Of a stretch of DNA of 64,000 nucleotides, positions 44,000 through 53,454 are shown one piece after another; position 1 is the first letter of the stretch; the number at the start of each line of letters is the position of its first letter. Under the pieces are notes generated by a model. It saw only the letters and a list, made by a program, of their open reading frames with translations, was not told the DNA's origin and searched no databases. Position numbers and translations under genes: made by a program. This stretch comes from Flammeovirga kamogawensis (GTDB taxonomy: Bacteria; Bacteroidota; Bacteroidia; Cytophagales; Flammeovirgaceae): contig NZ_CP076129.1 in the NCBI RefSeq assembly GCF_018736065.1, positions 868,001-932,000 of the forward strand. Direction: 5' to 3'.

Positions 44000-45040
44000 C
44001 TATTCTTGCTCTCTTTTTAGTATCTTAATTATTCTACTATTTATAATTTCTGATAAGTTCCAAAATAATAAATCGGCATCTGTAGTACTGTAAAATACAA
44101 TTACAATAGCATCTAATTCCTTATCATAATTTGCAAAACTTTGATACCCAGGAACCCACCCCGCATGTTCATATTTATAGATTGAAGAATAAATTTCCTG
44201 TTCTCCATCACTAAAAACAGTACCATTATTAAGTGCTCTTAAAAAAATGCCTACGTCTTCTGCTGTCGCTAACATACCATGTTCATTTCCCCTTAAATTG
44301 TAAGGGTACCCAATATGGTAACCACTCATTACTTTTAAACTATCTACTTCATTTAGAGAAGCAAATGTATTTGTAAGATGTAAAGGAGATAATATTTCTT
44401 TTTGAATAAACTGGAAATGAGAATAGCCTAAAACATTGTCCATTATTTTACTGAGCAATAAATAGTTTGTATTGCAATATTCATAGTCTTCACCAGGTTT
44501 AAAATTTGCAGGTTTATCTAAAATTAAAGCAAGGCTTTCTTCGTAAGTTTCCGTTGGTTGAGCCCAAAAATTTGGTGCATCCGTAAAATTAGGAATTCCA
44601 CTTTTATGCTGTACCATTAACCTTAAGGTGATTTCATTCGCATTTTCTATTCTACCATCTAATTCTGGCAAGTAATCTACAATCGTTTTATCCAGCGACA
44701 GTCGACCTTGTTTTACCAATTTTGTAATTGCTACAACATTGTACAATTTACTGATACTTGCAATTTTAAAAAGAGCATCTGTTTTAGCTGGAATCTTCTC
44801 TTCTCTATTATCCCAACCTGCAGCAAAATACTGAGGTTGTTTTCCTGTTTGATCTACATATACAATAATTCCTTCGTAACCATAATCAAGGCTATTTTCT
44901 AGTTGTTCCTGAATGGTATCTGGCAATGGTGGAATCCAAGCTTTTACTAAAACCCACGGCACAAAAAACATGGAAATAATTGTAGAAATAAGCAATACTA
45001 CTCTAAAAATCTTTTTGGCTGTTGTTGTTTGTTTTTTCAT
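44000..45040 (-). CDS. Serine beta-lactamase-like hydrolase (class C/penicillin-binding fold)
   Basis: 346 residues. An N-terminal membrane anchor (about 12-34) precedes a beta-lactamase-fold domain. The nucleophile motif is FKIASISKLY (Ser95-x-x-Lys98), the second motif YEYCNTNYLLL with a Tyr-x-Asn triad, then HQ-type and glycine loops at PGYQSFAN near the third motif region. Such anchored proteins act as carboxypeptidases, esterases or beta-lactamases; the substrate cannot be fixed. Followed by a hairpin terminator and the AraC gene. I see no resistance gene context. Confidence 0.88.
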   Translation of the reverse strand: MKKQTTTAKKIFRVVLLISTIISMFFVPWVLVKAWIPPLPDTIQEQLENSLDYGYEGIIVYVDQTGKQPQYFAAGWDNREEKIPAKTDALFKIASISKLYNVVAITKLVKQGRLSLDKTIVDYLPELDGRIENANEITLRLMVQHKSGIPNFTDAPNFWAQPTETYEESLALILDKPANFKPGEDYEYCNTNYLLLSKIMDNVLGYSHFQFIQKEILSPLHLTNTFASLNEVDSLKVMSGYHIGYPYNLRGNEHGMLATAEDVGIFLRALNNGTVFSDGEQEIYSSIYKYEHAGWVPGYQSFANYDKELDAIVIVFYSTTDADLLFWNLSEIINSRIIKILKREQE

Positions 45041-45244
45041 AGTTTGGGTGAAGTAATGTCTAAGTATTCAATACTAACTTATTGATTAATAGTAGAGGTA
45101 GCGTTTCCGTATTTTACTAAGTACATCAGTAATCAAATAAGAGCAACAATATAACACCTTATTACTTTATTTAAATAGAAATTTCAGCTTTTCTATCCTT
45201 CTTTAATCTATGCTCATTCTCAATACAATTTAATTAAAAAAGTA

Positions 45245-45294
45245 TCCTCCATATTAATCACTTAAACAGCTAATGCAAAGCACAATATGGAGGA
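45245..45294 (-). terminator. Terminator of the TonB receptor operon
   Basis: A perfect 11-bp stem TCCTCCATATT / AATATGGAGGA with a 28-base loop, just downstream of the TonB receptor stop; on the minus strand ATACTTTTTTAATT follows. Confidence 0.75.
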
Positions 45295-45308
45295 ATGTAA
45301 TTATTAAT

Positions 45309-47693
45309 TTAAAACTCAAATGAATAAGCTACATAAGGTAAAATAGTAAATAATCCGGTTTTAGTAACCTCTGCTTTATTCTCCTGATTTACAGTTAATG
45401 TATAAGTGAATGCATTATTCCTAGCGTAGGTATTATAAACACCAAAAGACCATGTTCTTTTCTGATTTCCTTTTTTAAACTTATGGAATTGAGCTGATAA
45501 GTCTAATCTATGGTAGGCATCACCTCTAAAATTACTTCTATTTCCAAGTATATCTACGTCATTGCCATTTCCATAGAACCCGTTTATATTTACCTTCCCA
45601 ATTGGCATTGTATAAACAGCTCCAGTGGTATATGTGAATACAGAAGAGAGTGTTACCTTTTTTTGAGGTTGATAAATTGTTGTCAGAGTAAAATTATGCC
45701 TTCTATCCCATGGTGCATAAAATGATTTTCCATTATTCAAGTTATCAAAATCTAGTTTTGCCCAAGAAAGAGTGTACCCTAACCAACCAGAAAATTTACC
45801 CGTTTTCTTCTGTAATAGAAATTCGGCTCCATAAGCAGTCCCTTTTCCAGATGTTATCATTTCATCCCATTTCTTCTCGTTATAAGTAGTTTTTAAACTA
45901 TTGAAATCAAAATCTAGTATAGGTTCACCTTCTTTCAATAAAGTTATATCATCTAGTTTTTTATAATACCCTTCAACACTAAGCGTTATTCCTTTTGATT
46001 TTGAAAAATCTTTAGCAATCCCAAGAGATATTTGATCTGACCTCTGTGGTAAAATCTTGTCGTTTACTGGAGCATATAAACTAGACTGCATATCTTCTCC
46101 AATTTCAGCACCTTGTAATCTAATAATGTATTGATTCATTCGAGAATATGCACTTTTTAAGGTCAAATTTTCTGTCAATTTATAGGCAATATTTAAACGA
46201 GGTTCAAGATCATTATATGTTACTTTATTATTGTACACAGACCATCTTACCCCATATTGAAACCTCCATTTATCATTTGGAATCCATAGATGTTGTAAAT
46301 AGAAAGAATATTCCTCTGTATTGATTTCTGTTCTTACCTCATCCTGAAATGTATCACTGTTAACTTGTTGGAAATGGTTGATGTTTTTAGGCGTAAATTT
46401 ATGATACGTTACTGTTGTTCCTAAAGTAAAAGAGTGTTCGCTGTTTAGATTAAAATCCAATTCATATTTAATTCCAAGATCTTCTATAGATGAAATAAAA
46501 TTAAATTCAGTTTTTTGATTAGAAGTCGCATTGGTAAGTTGGTTTTTATATTCTGATTGAAATTTATATTTATTATAAATCAAAGAAGTTTTACCTATCA
46601 AGTGATTACTAAAAAAATGCTTCCACCTTAAATTATTTGTGTAATTTCTCCAATTCATCTCATTAATAGTATTCTCATTTATCTTCTTAGGAATTGATTC
46701 AAGTAACGTGGTTTGAGAATAAATATCTTTGCCTAAAAATGTTGAGAATGAAAATGAATTCTTATTATTTAATTTGTAAGTCAATTTTAAATTTGAATCA
46801 TAGAATAATAGTTTTGATTTTGTGTTTTCAGTAGATAAAAATTTAAACAAAAAATCAGTAAATGATCTTCTAGCAGAGAAAATAAGTGATAATTTCTCTT
46901 TTTTAAGAGGTAATTCAACAAGAACAGAACTTGATAAAACTCCTAAATGAAATTTACCATGAATATTTTCATAATCTCCGTCTCTTGTTTTCATAGCTAA
47001 AACAGAAGATAGTCGACCGCCATATTTAGCAGGAAACCCACCTTTATATACAGCAGCTGTTTCTAATATATCTCCAGAAAAAACCGAAAACAATCCTCCT
47101 AAATGTTGTCCATTATAGATTGTTACACCATCTAAAAGCATTAGGTTCTGATCTCCTGATCCTCCCCTAACGAAGAAGTCCCCATTCCCATCTCCATTTT
47201 TTTGAACGCCAGGCATTAACTGAAATGCTTTTATCACATCTTTTTCACCTAAAAATAGTGGCAGATTATCAAGCTGTTCTATTGGAATCTCAACTTTTGA
47301 CATTTGAGGAACGTCAGTAATTTTATCATTTATGTTTGCTTTTACTTCTATAACATCAAGTTCAGTAACAGATTTCTCTAACAATAAATCAATAACTGTA
47401 TCTCTCTCAACATTAATAAATAAGCTATGTTCTTTAAAACCAGTACATTTTACTTTCAGTTCATGGTATCCGTCTATCAAATTTAATGTAAATACACCAT
47501 CAACATTTGATGTGGTCCCCTTTTTTGTGTTTATATCATAAATAGATGCTCCAATAACGTCTTCCTGATTGTCTGCATCTTTTACCCTTCCTCTAACAAC
47601 AATTTTTCTATTTTGTGCAACTGTAAAAATTGAAATACATGAGAGTAGTAAAGTAAAAATCACTTTACTTTTTTGATAATGTAGAAATGTCAT
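45309..47693 (-). CDS. TonB-dependent outer-membrane receptor with carboxypeptidase-D-like domain
   Basis: 794 residues. Signal peptide (1-27, ending TVAQ); CarboxypepD_reg-like domain (about 30-110, with RGRVKDADNQEDVIGASIYD); plug domain (about 125-235, ENVFxL-like KAFQLMPGVQKNGDGNGDFFVRGG, split as VKAFQLMPGV and FFVRGGSGDQNLMLLDG); beta-barrel to the end, final residues AYSFEF, the aromatic terminus of TonB-dependent receptors. It follows the DUF4249 lipoprotein gene by 3 bases; this pair is a recurrent Bacteroidota arrangement in which the lipoprotein caps or assists the receptor. The ligand is unknown; nothing points to glycans, siderophores are possible. Confidence 0.93.
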   Translation of the reverse strand: MTFLHYQKSKVIFTLLLSCISIFTVAQNRKIVVRGRVKDADNQEDVIGASIYDINTKKGTTSNVDGVFTLNLIDGYHELKVKCTGFKEHSLFINVERDTVIDLLLEKSVTELDVIEVKANINDKITDVPQMSKVEIPIEQLDNLPLFLGEKDVIKAFQLMPGVQKNGDGNGDFFVRGGSGDQNLMLLDGVTIYNGQHLGGLFSVFSGDILETAAVYKGGFPAKYGGRLSSVLAMKTRDGDYENIHGKFHLGVLSSSVLVELPLKKEKLSLIFSARRSFTDFLFKFLSTENTKSKLLFYDSNLKLTYKLNNKNSFSFSTFLGKDIYSQTTLLESIPKKINENTINEMNWRNYTNNLRWKHFFSNHLIGKTSLIYNKYKFQSEYKNQLTNATSNQKTEFNFISSIEDLGIKYELDFNLNSEHSFTLGTTVTYHKFTPKNINHFQQVNSDTFQDEVRTEINTEEYSFYLQHLWIPNDKWRFQYGVRWSVYNNKVTYNDLEPRLNIAYKLTENLTLKSAYSRMNQYIIRLQGAEIGEDMQSSLYAPVNDKILPQRSDQISLGIAKDFSKSKGITLSVEGYYKKLDDITLLKEGEPILDFDFNSLKTTYNEKKWDEMITSGKGTAYGAEFLLQKKTGKFSGWLGYTLSWAKLDFDNLNNGKSFYAPWDRRHNFTLTTIYQPQKKVTLSSVFTYTTGAVYTMPIGKVNINGFYGNGNDVDILGNRSNFRGDAYHRLDLSAQFHKFKKGNQKRTWSFGVYNTYARNNAFTYTLTVNQENKAEVTKTGLFTILPYVAYSFEF

Positions 47694-47696
47694 GAT

Positions 47697-48851
47697 TTAT
47701 AAAAAGTTTTTGATAGGGTAATTATTTTTAAATTCACTCATTGGTACTTTAAATAGATCCGTTCCAATTGGATTGCTTTTTAACAACTTAAGGTTACCAT
47801 TTTCAATTATTCCATAACCCTTTAATTTTATAATTAAGAAAAGTTCATTATGCTCTTTTTCAATAGTATAATTTCCATAAAAAGCATAAAGGTTATTGTC
47901 TTTTAAAATTCTAAGGTCTACACGATACTGTTGTCTATTGATAGCATAGGATATATTTATTTGAGCATCATTTCCATCAATTTTTATCTGAAGATTCTTA
48001 TTTAAAAATTGTTCTATAGAAATAATGTATTTTTGAAAAGCATCCTTGAAAAACGTATTTTTCTTTTCTAATAAGTAACTTCCTACATAGCCTTTGCCAC
48101 CTGTAACATTTGAGTAAATATTTTTAGAATTCAATTTTTTAGAATTAATCTCAAGTTCAGATGCTTCTTTATTGTAATTAAAAAAATGAATATCACATGT
48201 AAATACCTCTATACTTCCTTTATCAATAGCGTAATAATCTGTTAGATGTAAGCTTATCAGTTCTACTTTTTTCTGTTCATTCATTTTCTGAAAATCACAA
48301 GGCGAATTATTAATAAGACCATACACTAACACTTTATTTGTAAAACCTTTGGGTTTATGTAATACCACATCTGTATCTAAAGTAAAATCTCTTTCATTAG
48401 TTTTTTCAAAATACGTTGACTTGGCATTAGTCAATACTACTTTTTCTGTAGGTATGGTTGTTGAGCCGTATAAATATTTATCTTCATATTTTACTGTAAT
48501 CGTATAGGTTTCTCCTTTTTTTATAGGAAAACGATCTCTACTGATAACATATTCAGAAACATCGTCTAGATTAGAACTAAAAGGAATTTGAATAGAATCA
48601 TTATTATGAACAATATGAACAACTGCAGATGTTATTGGAGCTTTATTTGTGTTATTCATAATAACTTCATTTTGTAATACTATTTTAATGTCCTTATCAT
48701 CTGGATTCAGATTACAAAACAAATGTATGTTAGGTTTGTAATTTTTTAATCCTACTATTTCAAAATTCTCTACTACATCTACTTTATTAATCGAATCACA
48801 TGAGAACATAAATAATAGCATTAAACTAAAGAAAGTCCTTCTTAATATCAT
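47697..48851 (-). CDS. DUF4249-type lipoprotein, partner of the TonB receptor
   Basis: 384 residues. SPII signal with lipobox FSC (Cys18). The domain pattern is that of DUF4249: N-terminal NIHLFCNLNPDD strand region, INxxxVxI-like SAVVHIVHNN at residue 80, ETYTITVKYEDKYLYGSTTIP (shared cleavage-like motif), then beta-rich domain to the end. It sits 3 bases upstream of the TonB receptor gene and 46 bases downstream of the LRR/T9SS gene, all on the minus strand. Function is unknown in the family; surface ligand binding is a reasonable inference from the pairing. Confidence 0.85.
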   Translation of the reverse strand: MILRRTFFSLMLLFMFSCDSINKVDVVENFEIVGLKNYKPNIHLFCNLNPDDKDIKIVLQNEVIMNNTNKAPITSAVVHIVHNNDSIQIPFSSNLDDVSEYVISRDRFPIKKGETYTITVKYEDKYLYGSTTIPTEKVVLTNAKSTYFEKTNERDFTLDTDVVLHKPKGFTNKVLVYGLINNSPCDFQKMNEQKKVELISLHLTDYYAIDKGSIEVFTCDIHFFNYNKEASELEINSKKLNSKNIYSNVTGGKGYVGSYLLEKKNTFFKDAFQKYIISIEQFLNKNLQIKIDGNDAQINISYAINRQQYRVDLRILKDNNLYAFYGNYTIEKEHNELFLIIKLKGYGIIENGNLKLLKSNPIGTDLFKVPMSEFKNNYPIKNFL

Positions 48852-48897
48852 AATCTTATTTATTAGGTCTATTTGAAAATAGTTTTCCGGTTTAGAA

Positions 48898-50481
48898 TTA
48901 AAAAGATGATTTAATTATTCTTTTTTTAACAATAACTTTTTTACCACACATTACCTGCAAAAAGTATATCCCCTTTGGTAATAATGATAGGTCTATTTCG
49001 TCTTCATTTTGATTATTCAATTGTACTTGAAATCTGATAACTTCTCCAAGTGAATTCATCAATCTATAATCATAATTATTTTCTAATTGTTCATGTTGAA
49101 TATGGATACTTCTAACTACAGGATTAGGATAAATAGAAATAGTTGGTACAATGTTATTTTTCACCTCTTTCACCCATGATTGCATCTTCCCATCAAAATC
49201 TACTTGTGTTAATCTATAATATATTTTTGAGGCGTTTGTTACAAAATCAAAGTCATGAGTTGAGTACTTATTTAATACATTTGAATTTCCAGAACCATTT
49301 ACTTCATTAATTTTTTCCCAATAATGTTGGTCTAATGATCTTTCAATAATAAAGTGAGAGTTATTTATTTCTTGGCTCGTTACCCATTCTATTTTGTTTG
49401 TATTTCCATTCTTTGTTACTTCAAATGATGACAATTCAATAGGCAAAAAAACATTTATACAATCTCCATGAGGTAGAATAAGTGATTGTTTTATGTCAAT
49501 CAGGTATTTTTTATTTACGCCTTGCTTATTTGTTATATATAGATTTTTTAATTTTAGATTTCCTGTGTTAGTTCCAAATATTAAATGCTTCTTTTTAATG
49601 TCAAAGTTATCAAGAAAACCAACTTGAATTTCTCCTTTTTTATTTAGAAGTATACCTTTATCCTTTTTAAGAAATGGTTTAACTAACTGTATGTTTGATT
49701 CTTCAAATGAAGATTCATTAAAAATATCAGCGTTTAAATCACAATTAAAACTCACTGATTCAATATTTTTATTATAAGCAAATGCAAATCCATCAACATT
49801 AGTTAGCTGTTGAACCGAAACAAAATTGATTGATTTTACATTTGAATTTTTAAAAGCTCCAATAGCTATTTCATTTAATTTTGGTACTCCATCAATAACT
49901 AAATCCATTTTGACTTTATTATTTGTAAAAGCCCCTTGATGTATTTTTTGTAAAAAATCTAATCCAATAAAATTAAGTTTTGCTATTTCATTTCCTGAAA
50001 AAGTATAATCACTTATATATCTCAATCTATTTAAACCATTAAAATTTATTGCTGTAATTTTTGAATTTTCAAATCCGTATGACCCTAAATCAAACAAACT
50101 TTTAGCACCCTTAAAATCAACAGTCATGTTTACTTTATTATCAGCAAAAGCATGACTTTCTATTATAATTAATGAAGTTGTTCCTTTAAAAGATAAGTGA
50201 GTAAATTTGTTTCCTCTAAATGCTTCTTCCTCTATTATGGAAAGGTGAGAAGCTTGAGTAAAATCGACTCCTTCTAGGTTTTTATTTTTAAAAGCAGCTG
50301 TACCAATACTTATTATTTTCTCACTACCAAAAGAAGCTGGTATACTAATATTATTTGCGGTACCATGATAAGAAATTATTTTTCCCTTATTAAATACAAC
50401 ATCCTTTTTTGAAAGGAGAGTCTGACAAAATGAAGTATTTACAGAAAAAACTAAAATAAGTATTAGTAAAATAGTTTTCAT
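48898..50481 (-). CDS. LRR_5 (BspA-like) surface protein with T9SS sorting domain
   Basis: 527 residues from the ATG at 50481; the computed frame begins one codon earlier with GTG. Signal peptide (1-20, ending SFCQ). LRR_5-like repeats span about 30-255 (IISIGTAAFKNKNLEGV, IIEEEAFRGNKFTHLSF and so on), then a beta region with an Fn3/Ig-like domain (about 340-430, FEVTKNGNTNKIEWVTSQE) and a C-terminal T9SS domain (about 440-527, SIYPNPVVRSIHI, LPKGIYFLQV and IKSSF). It lies 46 bases upstream of the DUF4249 gene and shares its direction. Likely an adhesin or surface binding protein. Confidence 0.88.
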   Translation of the reverse strand: MKTILLILILVFSVNTSFCQTLLSKKDVVFNKGKIISYHGTANNISIPASFGSEKIISIGTAAFKNKNLEGVDFTQASHLSIIEEEAFRGNKFTHLSFKGTTSLIIIESHAFADNKVNMTVDFKGAKSLFDLGSYGFENSKITAINFNGLNRLRYISDYTFSGNEIAKLNFIGLDFLQKIHQGAFTNNKVKMDLVIDGVPKLNEIAIGAFKNSNVKSINFVSVQQLTNVDGFAFAYNKNIESVSFNCDLNADIFNESSFEESNIQLVKPFLKKDKGILLNKKGEIQVGFLDNFDIKKKHLIFGTNTGNLKLKNLYITNKQGVNKKYLIDIKQSLILPHGDCINVFLPIELSSFEVTKNGNTNKIEWVTSQEINNSHFIIERSLDQHYWEKINEVNGSGNSNVLNKYSTHDFDFVTNASKIYYRLTQVDFDGKMQSWVKEVKNNIVPTISIYPNPVVRSIHIQHEQLENNYDYRLMNSLGEVIRFQVQLNNQNEDEIDLSLLPKGIYFLQVMCGKKVIVKKRIIKSSF

Positions 50482-50658
50482 CACACAATGAGGTTTATAA
50501 AAGAAATAATTTTTTCACATTTCAAATGTATTTTAAAGATTAGTTCTTTCGAAACTTTATTGCATCACCTTAGTATACTCTGCATTAATTTAAGAAAAAG
50601 AGTATATTTACCTAAGTAAAACACTGTTTATCAATACTTTTATTTAAATGATTACTTT

Positions 50659-52197
50659 TTATCTCTTAAAAAAAATTAAATAGATTAGTTCTTCATTATT
50701 GCTGCATTGGTATTTCTCTCTAAGCTTTTTAAATTTCATTTTTATGTACCCTTCATTAGAATCCAGCTGATCTGCAATTGCTTTATAAGGTAAACCCTTA
50801 ATGACAAGATCCAACATTTCTTTTTCTTGCTTACTTAATTCTTCAGTCAGTTTATTATTATTCTTAAGGTTATTGGGGGTATTCGTATTCTTTTTTATGT
50901 ATAATATAACTGCAACAATTAAGAGAATAAAAAATCCAATTATTGTTAAGAAAATAATAGTTGAGTTTCTATATCTATCTGTTAATAATTTGACTTCAAG
51001 TTCACGTATTAAGATATCCAACTCATCCATTGTTGGTCTAAATAAAATTGTTTGTTCAGTCCATGCTTTAATATACGTTGAATCATTTTTATAATTTAAA
51101 AACCTTTCTTTTGTGTTTACTACTCCATTATAATCTTCATTAACTAATGCTTGTAAGTAATCAAGATATATATTTTCATACTCTATATTAAAATAGTTTT
51201 TAGGAAAAGGGGACAATAAAATTCGGGCATCATCAATATGTTTATTAATAATATCAATATCAGTTTCAATAAGGCATAATTCCGTTAGAATTAAACTCTC
51301 TGAAATCTTATTATTGCATTGTGTTATCTCATCATTCTTTTCTAAATAGATCAATGCTTCATCAAATTCTTTTTTAGCTTTTAACTTATTTCCCAGATCA
51401 ATCTGACACTTCCCTATCAAATAGTGATTTTCAGCTAACTCTCTATATGTATCAAATTTATCGCGATTAGTACTATCCAACTCACTTAATTCTTTGAGGA
51501 AAACATTATTATACTCTTCTAGATACTGAATTGCTTTAAGATAAGCTCCATTTTTATAAGCGGCATAACCATGAACATATTTCTGTGCCTGCTCATCATT
51601 ATTAATAGAGTCCAAATTATCAAGAGTATTATTTTCAAAGTAATTTAGTAATAGATACTTTTTAATACCTCCTCTTAACATTCTAGGGTCTTTAATGGAA
51701 CTATTATAACTTTTTACTTTAAGAAATTTCCTTTGGAAAAAGTTTATATCAATTAATTCTAATTTTATATCTAGTGGTGTCGTTTCTATATCAGGAAAAA
51801 GGGCTTGCAATTTATCTCCATATTTAAATACTTGATTAATATCTCCTTTAAAAAGATAATAGTCAATATTTGAAGCGTTTACTATACTTGCATATTTAAT
51901 TCTTTGCGATTTGTCATCTAGTAATGGATAGAGTTTTTCTACTTCATTTAAATGTTTTATAAATTTATCATCATTTTTTTTCCTTAATAAGGCAATAAGA
52001 GCAATATATGTGTGGCATAAAACCATCTCATCATTATCTGTTGCTTTTTCTAAGTATTGCTCATTAAGTGCAATAATTTCATGTAACTTATTATTTTCTA
52101 AAAGTACATTAATACTATCTTTTAACTGTGTAAAAGTTAGGTCTGCTGAGAATAATAAATTGGGTAGACAAGTCAGAATTATAATCAGATATTTCAT
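50659..52197 (-). CDS. TPR-TM-LuxR-type transcriptional regulator
   Basis: 512 residues. Signal peptide-like N-terminus (MKYLIIILTCLPNLLFSA), TPR-like helices to about residue 400 (helix pairs such as RELAENHYLIGKCQIDLGNK), one membrane helix (about 409-430, IFLTIIGFFILLIVAVILYI), coiled coil, and a C-terminal LuxR-type HTH (about 452-512, LSKQEKEMLDLVIKGLPYKA, then EGYIKMKFKKLREKYQ). This layout of periplasmic sensor, single span and cytoplasmic HTH is common in Bacteroidota and acts as a one-component regulator. It lies 177 bases upstream of the LRR/DUF4249/TonB genes on the same strand and probably controls them. Confidence 0.88.
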   Translation of the reverse strand: MKYLIIILTCLPNLLFSADLTFTQLKDSINVLLENNKLHEIIALNEQYLEKATDNDEMVLCHTYIALIALLRKKNDDKFIKHLNEVEKLYPLLDDKSQRIKYASIVNASNIDYYLFKGDINQVFKYGDKLQALFPDIETTPLDIKLELIDINFFQRKFLKVKSYNSSIKDPRMLRGGIKKYLLLNYFENNTLDNLDSINNDEQAQKYVHGYAAYKNGAYLKAIQYLEEYNNVFLKELSELDSTNRDKFDTYRELAENHYLIGKCQIDLGNKLKAKKEFDEALIYLEKNDEITQCNNKISESLILTELCLIETDIDIINKHIDDARILLSPFPKNYFNIEYENIYLDYLQALVNEDYNGVVNTKERFLNYKNDSTYIKAWTEQTILFRPTMDELDILIRELEVKLLTDRYRNSTIIFLTIIGFFILLIVAVILYIKKNTNTPNNLKNNNKLTEELSKQEKEMLDLVIKGLPYKAIADQLDSNEGYIKMKFKKLREKYQCSNNEELIYLIFFKR

Positions 52198-52421
52198 TTA
52201 TATATTATATGGGTTATTTAGTATTTCAAAAATAAATTGATTTAAATAAGAATCAAATTCATTAATAGGTATTATTTCTATTATCTAGGAATAAGAACTG
52301 AATAACTTCAAAAAAGTAAAGAGTAGAAGACGTAATAACTCTCTATTTGAAATAAAAGAATGTTGAAGCAAAAAAAGTGTATTGAATTATCTTATTAGAG
52401 CAATTGTTAACAATAGAAAAC

Positions 52422-52447
52422 TATAAAGGATAAATTTGTCCTTTATA
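52422..52447 (+). promoter_or_regulatory. 9-8-9 inverted repeat, candidate Rrf2 operator
   Basis: Arms TATAAAGGA (52422-52430) and TCCTTTATA (52439-52447) are perfect reverse complements around 8 bases. The spacer holds the promoter's TTTG box, so a bound dimer would block RNA polymerase. This is the expected position of an autorepressed NsrR/Rrf2 operator. Confidence 0.75.
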
Positions 52448-52465
52448 AAATTATACCTACATTTG
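52435..52465 (+). promoter_or_regulatory. Bacteroidota promoter of the NO module (TTTG-N19-TACATTTG)
   Basis: TTTG at 52435-52438, exactly 19 bases, then TACATTTG at 52458-52465, an exact match to the Bacteroidota consensus TTTG-N19-TAnnTTTG. The ATG of the Rrf2 gene at 52473 lies only 7 bases beyond the -7 element, so the transcript is leaderless or nearly so. Confidence 0.82.
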
Positions 52466-52472
52466 TAACGTT

Positions 52473-52904
52473 ATGTTTTCAAAAGCTTGTCAATATGGAT
52501 TAAAGGCTGTCATCTTTATAGGAAAAGAGTCAGCAAAGGGTAATAAAGTTGGAGTAAACGAAATTGCAGATGCAATTGACTCTCCAAAAGCGTTTACCTC
52601 TAAGGTTTTGCAGTCGCTTAGTAAAAAGAAGATTGTATCATCTATTAAAGGTCCTTACGGCGGTTTTTATATCAATAAAGAAGTAAGTGTTAGCACATCT
52701 TTAAGTGAAATTGTGAAAATTATTGATGGAGATAAAGTATATACTGCTTGTCTGCTAGGGTTTAATAGTTGTAATAAAGAGAAACCCTGCCCAATGCATG
52801 ATCGATTTGCCGAGATTAGAGAAAACTTAAAAAAGAAATTAGAAACAACTACTGTACAGTTATTAATTGATGAAATAGGATTAGATCTTTTCAATTTTAA
52901 ATAA
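52473..52904 (+). CDS. Rrf2-family Fe-S transcriptional regulator, probably NO-responsive
   Basis: 143 residues. Winged helix-turn-helix (about 5-70, KACQYGLKAVIFIGKES, GVNEIADAIDSPKAFTSKVL, GPYGGFYI) followed by the dimerisation helix. Three cysteines in CLLGFNSCNKEKPC (Cys93, Cys100, Cys106) are spaced as in the Fe-S-binding loop of NsrR/IscR-type members. Gene order regulator, membrane protein, NO reductase points to an NsrR-like role: repression lifted when NO destroys the cluster. The promoter and 9-8-9 operator just upstream support autorepression. No isc/suf genes are near, which argues against IscR. Confidence 0.9.
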   Translation: MFSKACQYGLKAVIFIGKESAKGNKVGVNEIADAIDSPKAFTSKVLQSLSKKKIVSSIKGPYGGFYINKEVSVSTSLSEIVKIIDGDKVYTACLLGFNSCNKEKPCPMHDRFAEIRENLKKKLETTTVQLLIDEIGLDLFNFK

Positions 52905-52951
52905 AAATTTATTATAATAAAAGATAAAAAGGTCTTCTAATCTACTTTAAA

Positions 52952-53401
52952 ATGAAAAATATAAATATTGCTCTTATATATTTATGGATTGGGTTTGTAT
53001 GTGCCATTAGCTTTATGGAAGCATGGTTAAAATTTCAAGCCCCAGGTGTAACTTTAAAAATTGGTTTGGGGATTGGTACACTGGTATTTAGTGCCTTAAA
53101 TGGTGTGGAAATATGTTTCGCTGTTATGTTATTTGCCGATACATCATACCGTCATATTAAATTTCCAAGTGTTGTTGTGTGTAGAAGAGAATACTTGTAC
53201 CTCTCCCTTCCAATTTTTATTCTCCTTATTCAGTCTGTTTGGATACTTCCAGAATTAACTATAAGAGCAGAAAAAATTATAAATAATATAGCCGTTGCAC
53301 CAAGTTATATACATGCAGTGTATGGTGCTTTAGAGGTCATCAAGGTGCTGACTCTCTTTCAACTAGGCAGATTATATCTTAAGAAAACTGATACAAAATA
53401 A
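52952..53401 (+). CDS. Four-helix membrane protein of the NO-reductase operon
   Basis: 149 residues with about four membrane helices (roughly 6-22, 35-62, 85-107, 122-143), no signal peptide and no known enzyme motif. Histidines lie at ends of helices (YRHIKFPS, YIHAVYGA). It stands 47 bases after the regulator and 53 bases before the quinol NO reductase, all on the same strand, and is likely co-transcribed. Possible roles are assembly or quinol access for the reductase, but no family is recognised. Confidence 0.75.
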   Translation: MKNINIALIYLWIGFVCAISFMEAWLKFQAPGVTLKIGLGIGTLVFSALNGVEICFAVMLFADTSYRHIKFPSVVVCRREYLYLSLPIFILLIQSVWILPELTIRAEKIINNIAVAPSYIHAVYGALEVIKVLTLFQLGRLYLKKTDTK

Positions 53402-53454
53402 ACAAACTAGGTACTTAAATAAAGTACTATTCAACTCTTAATAAAACTCTTAAC

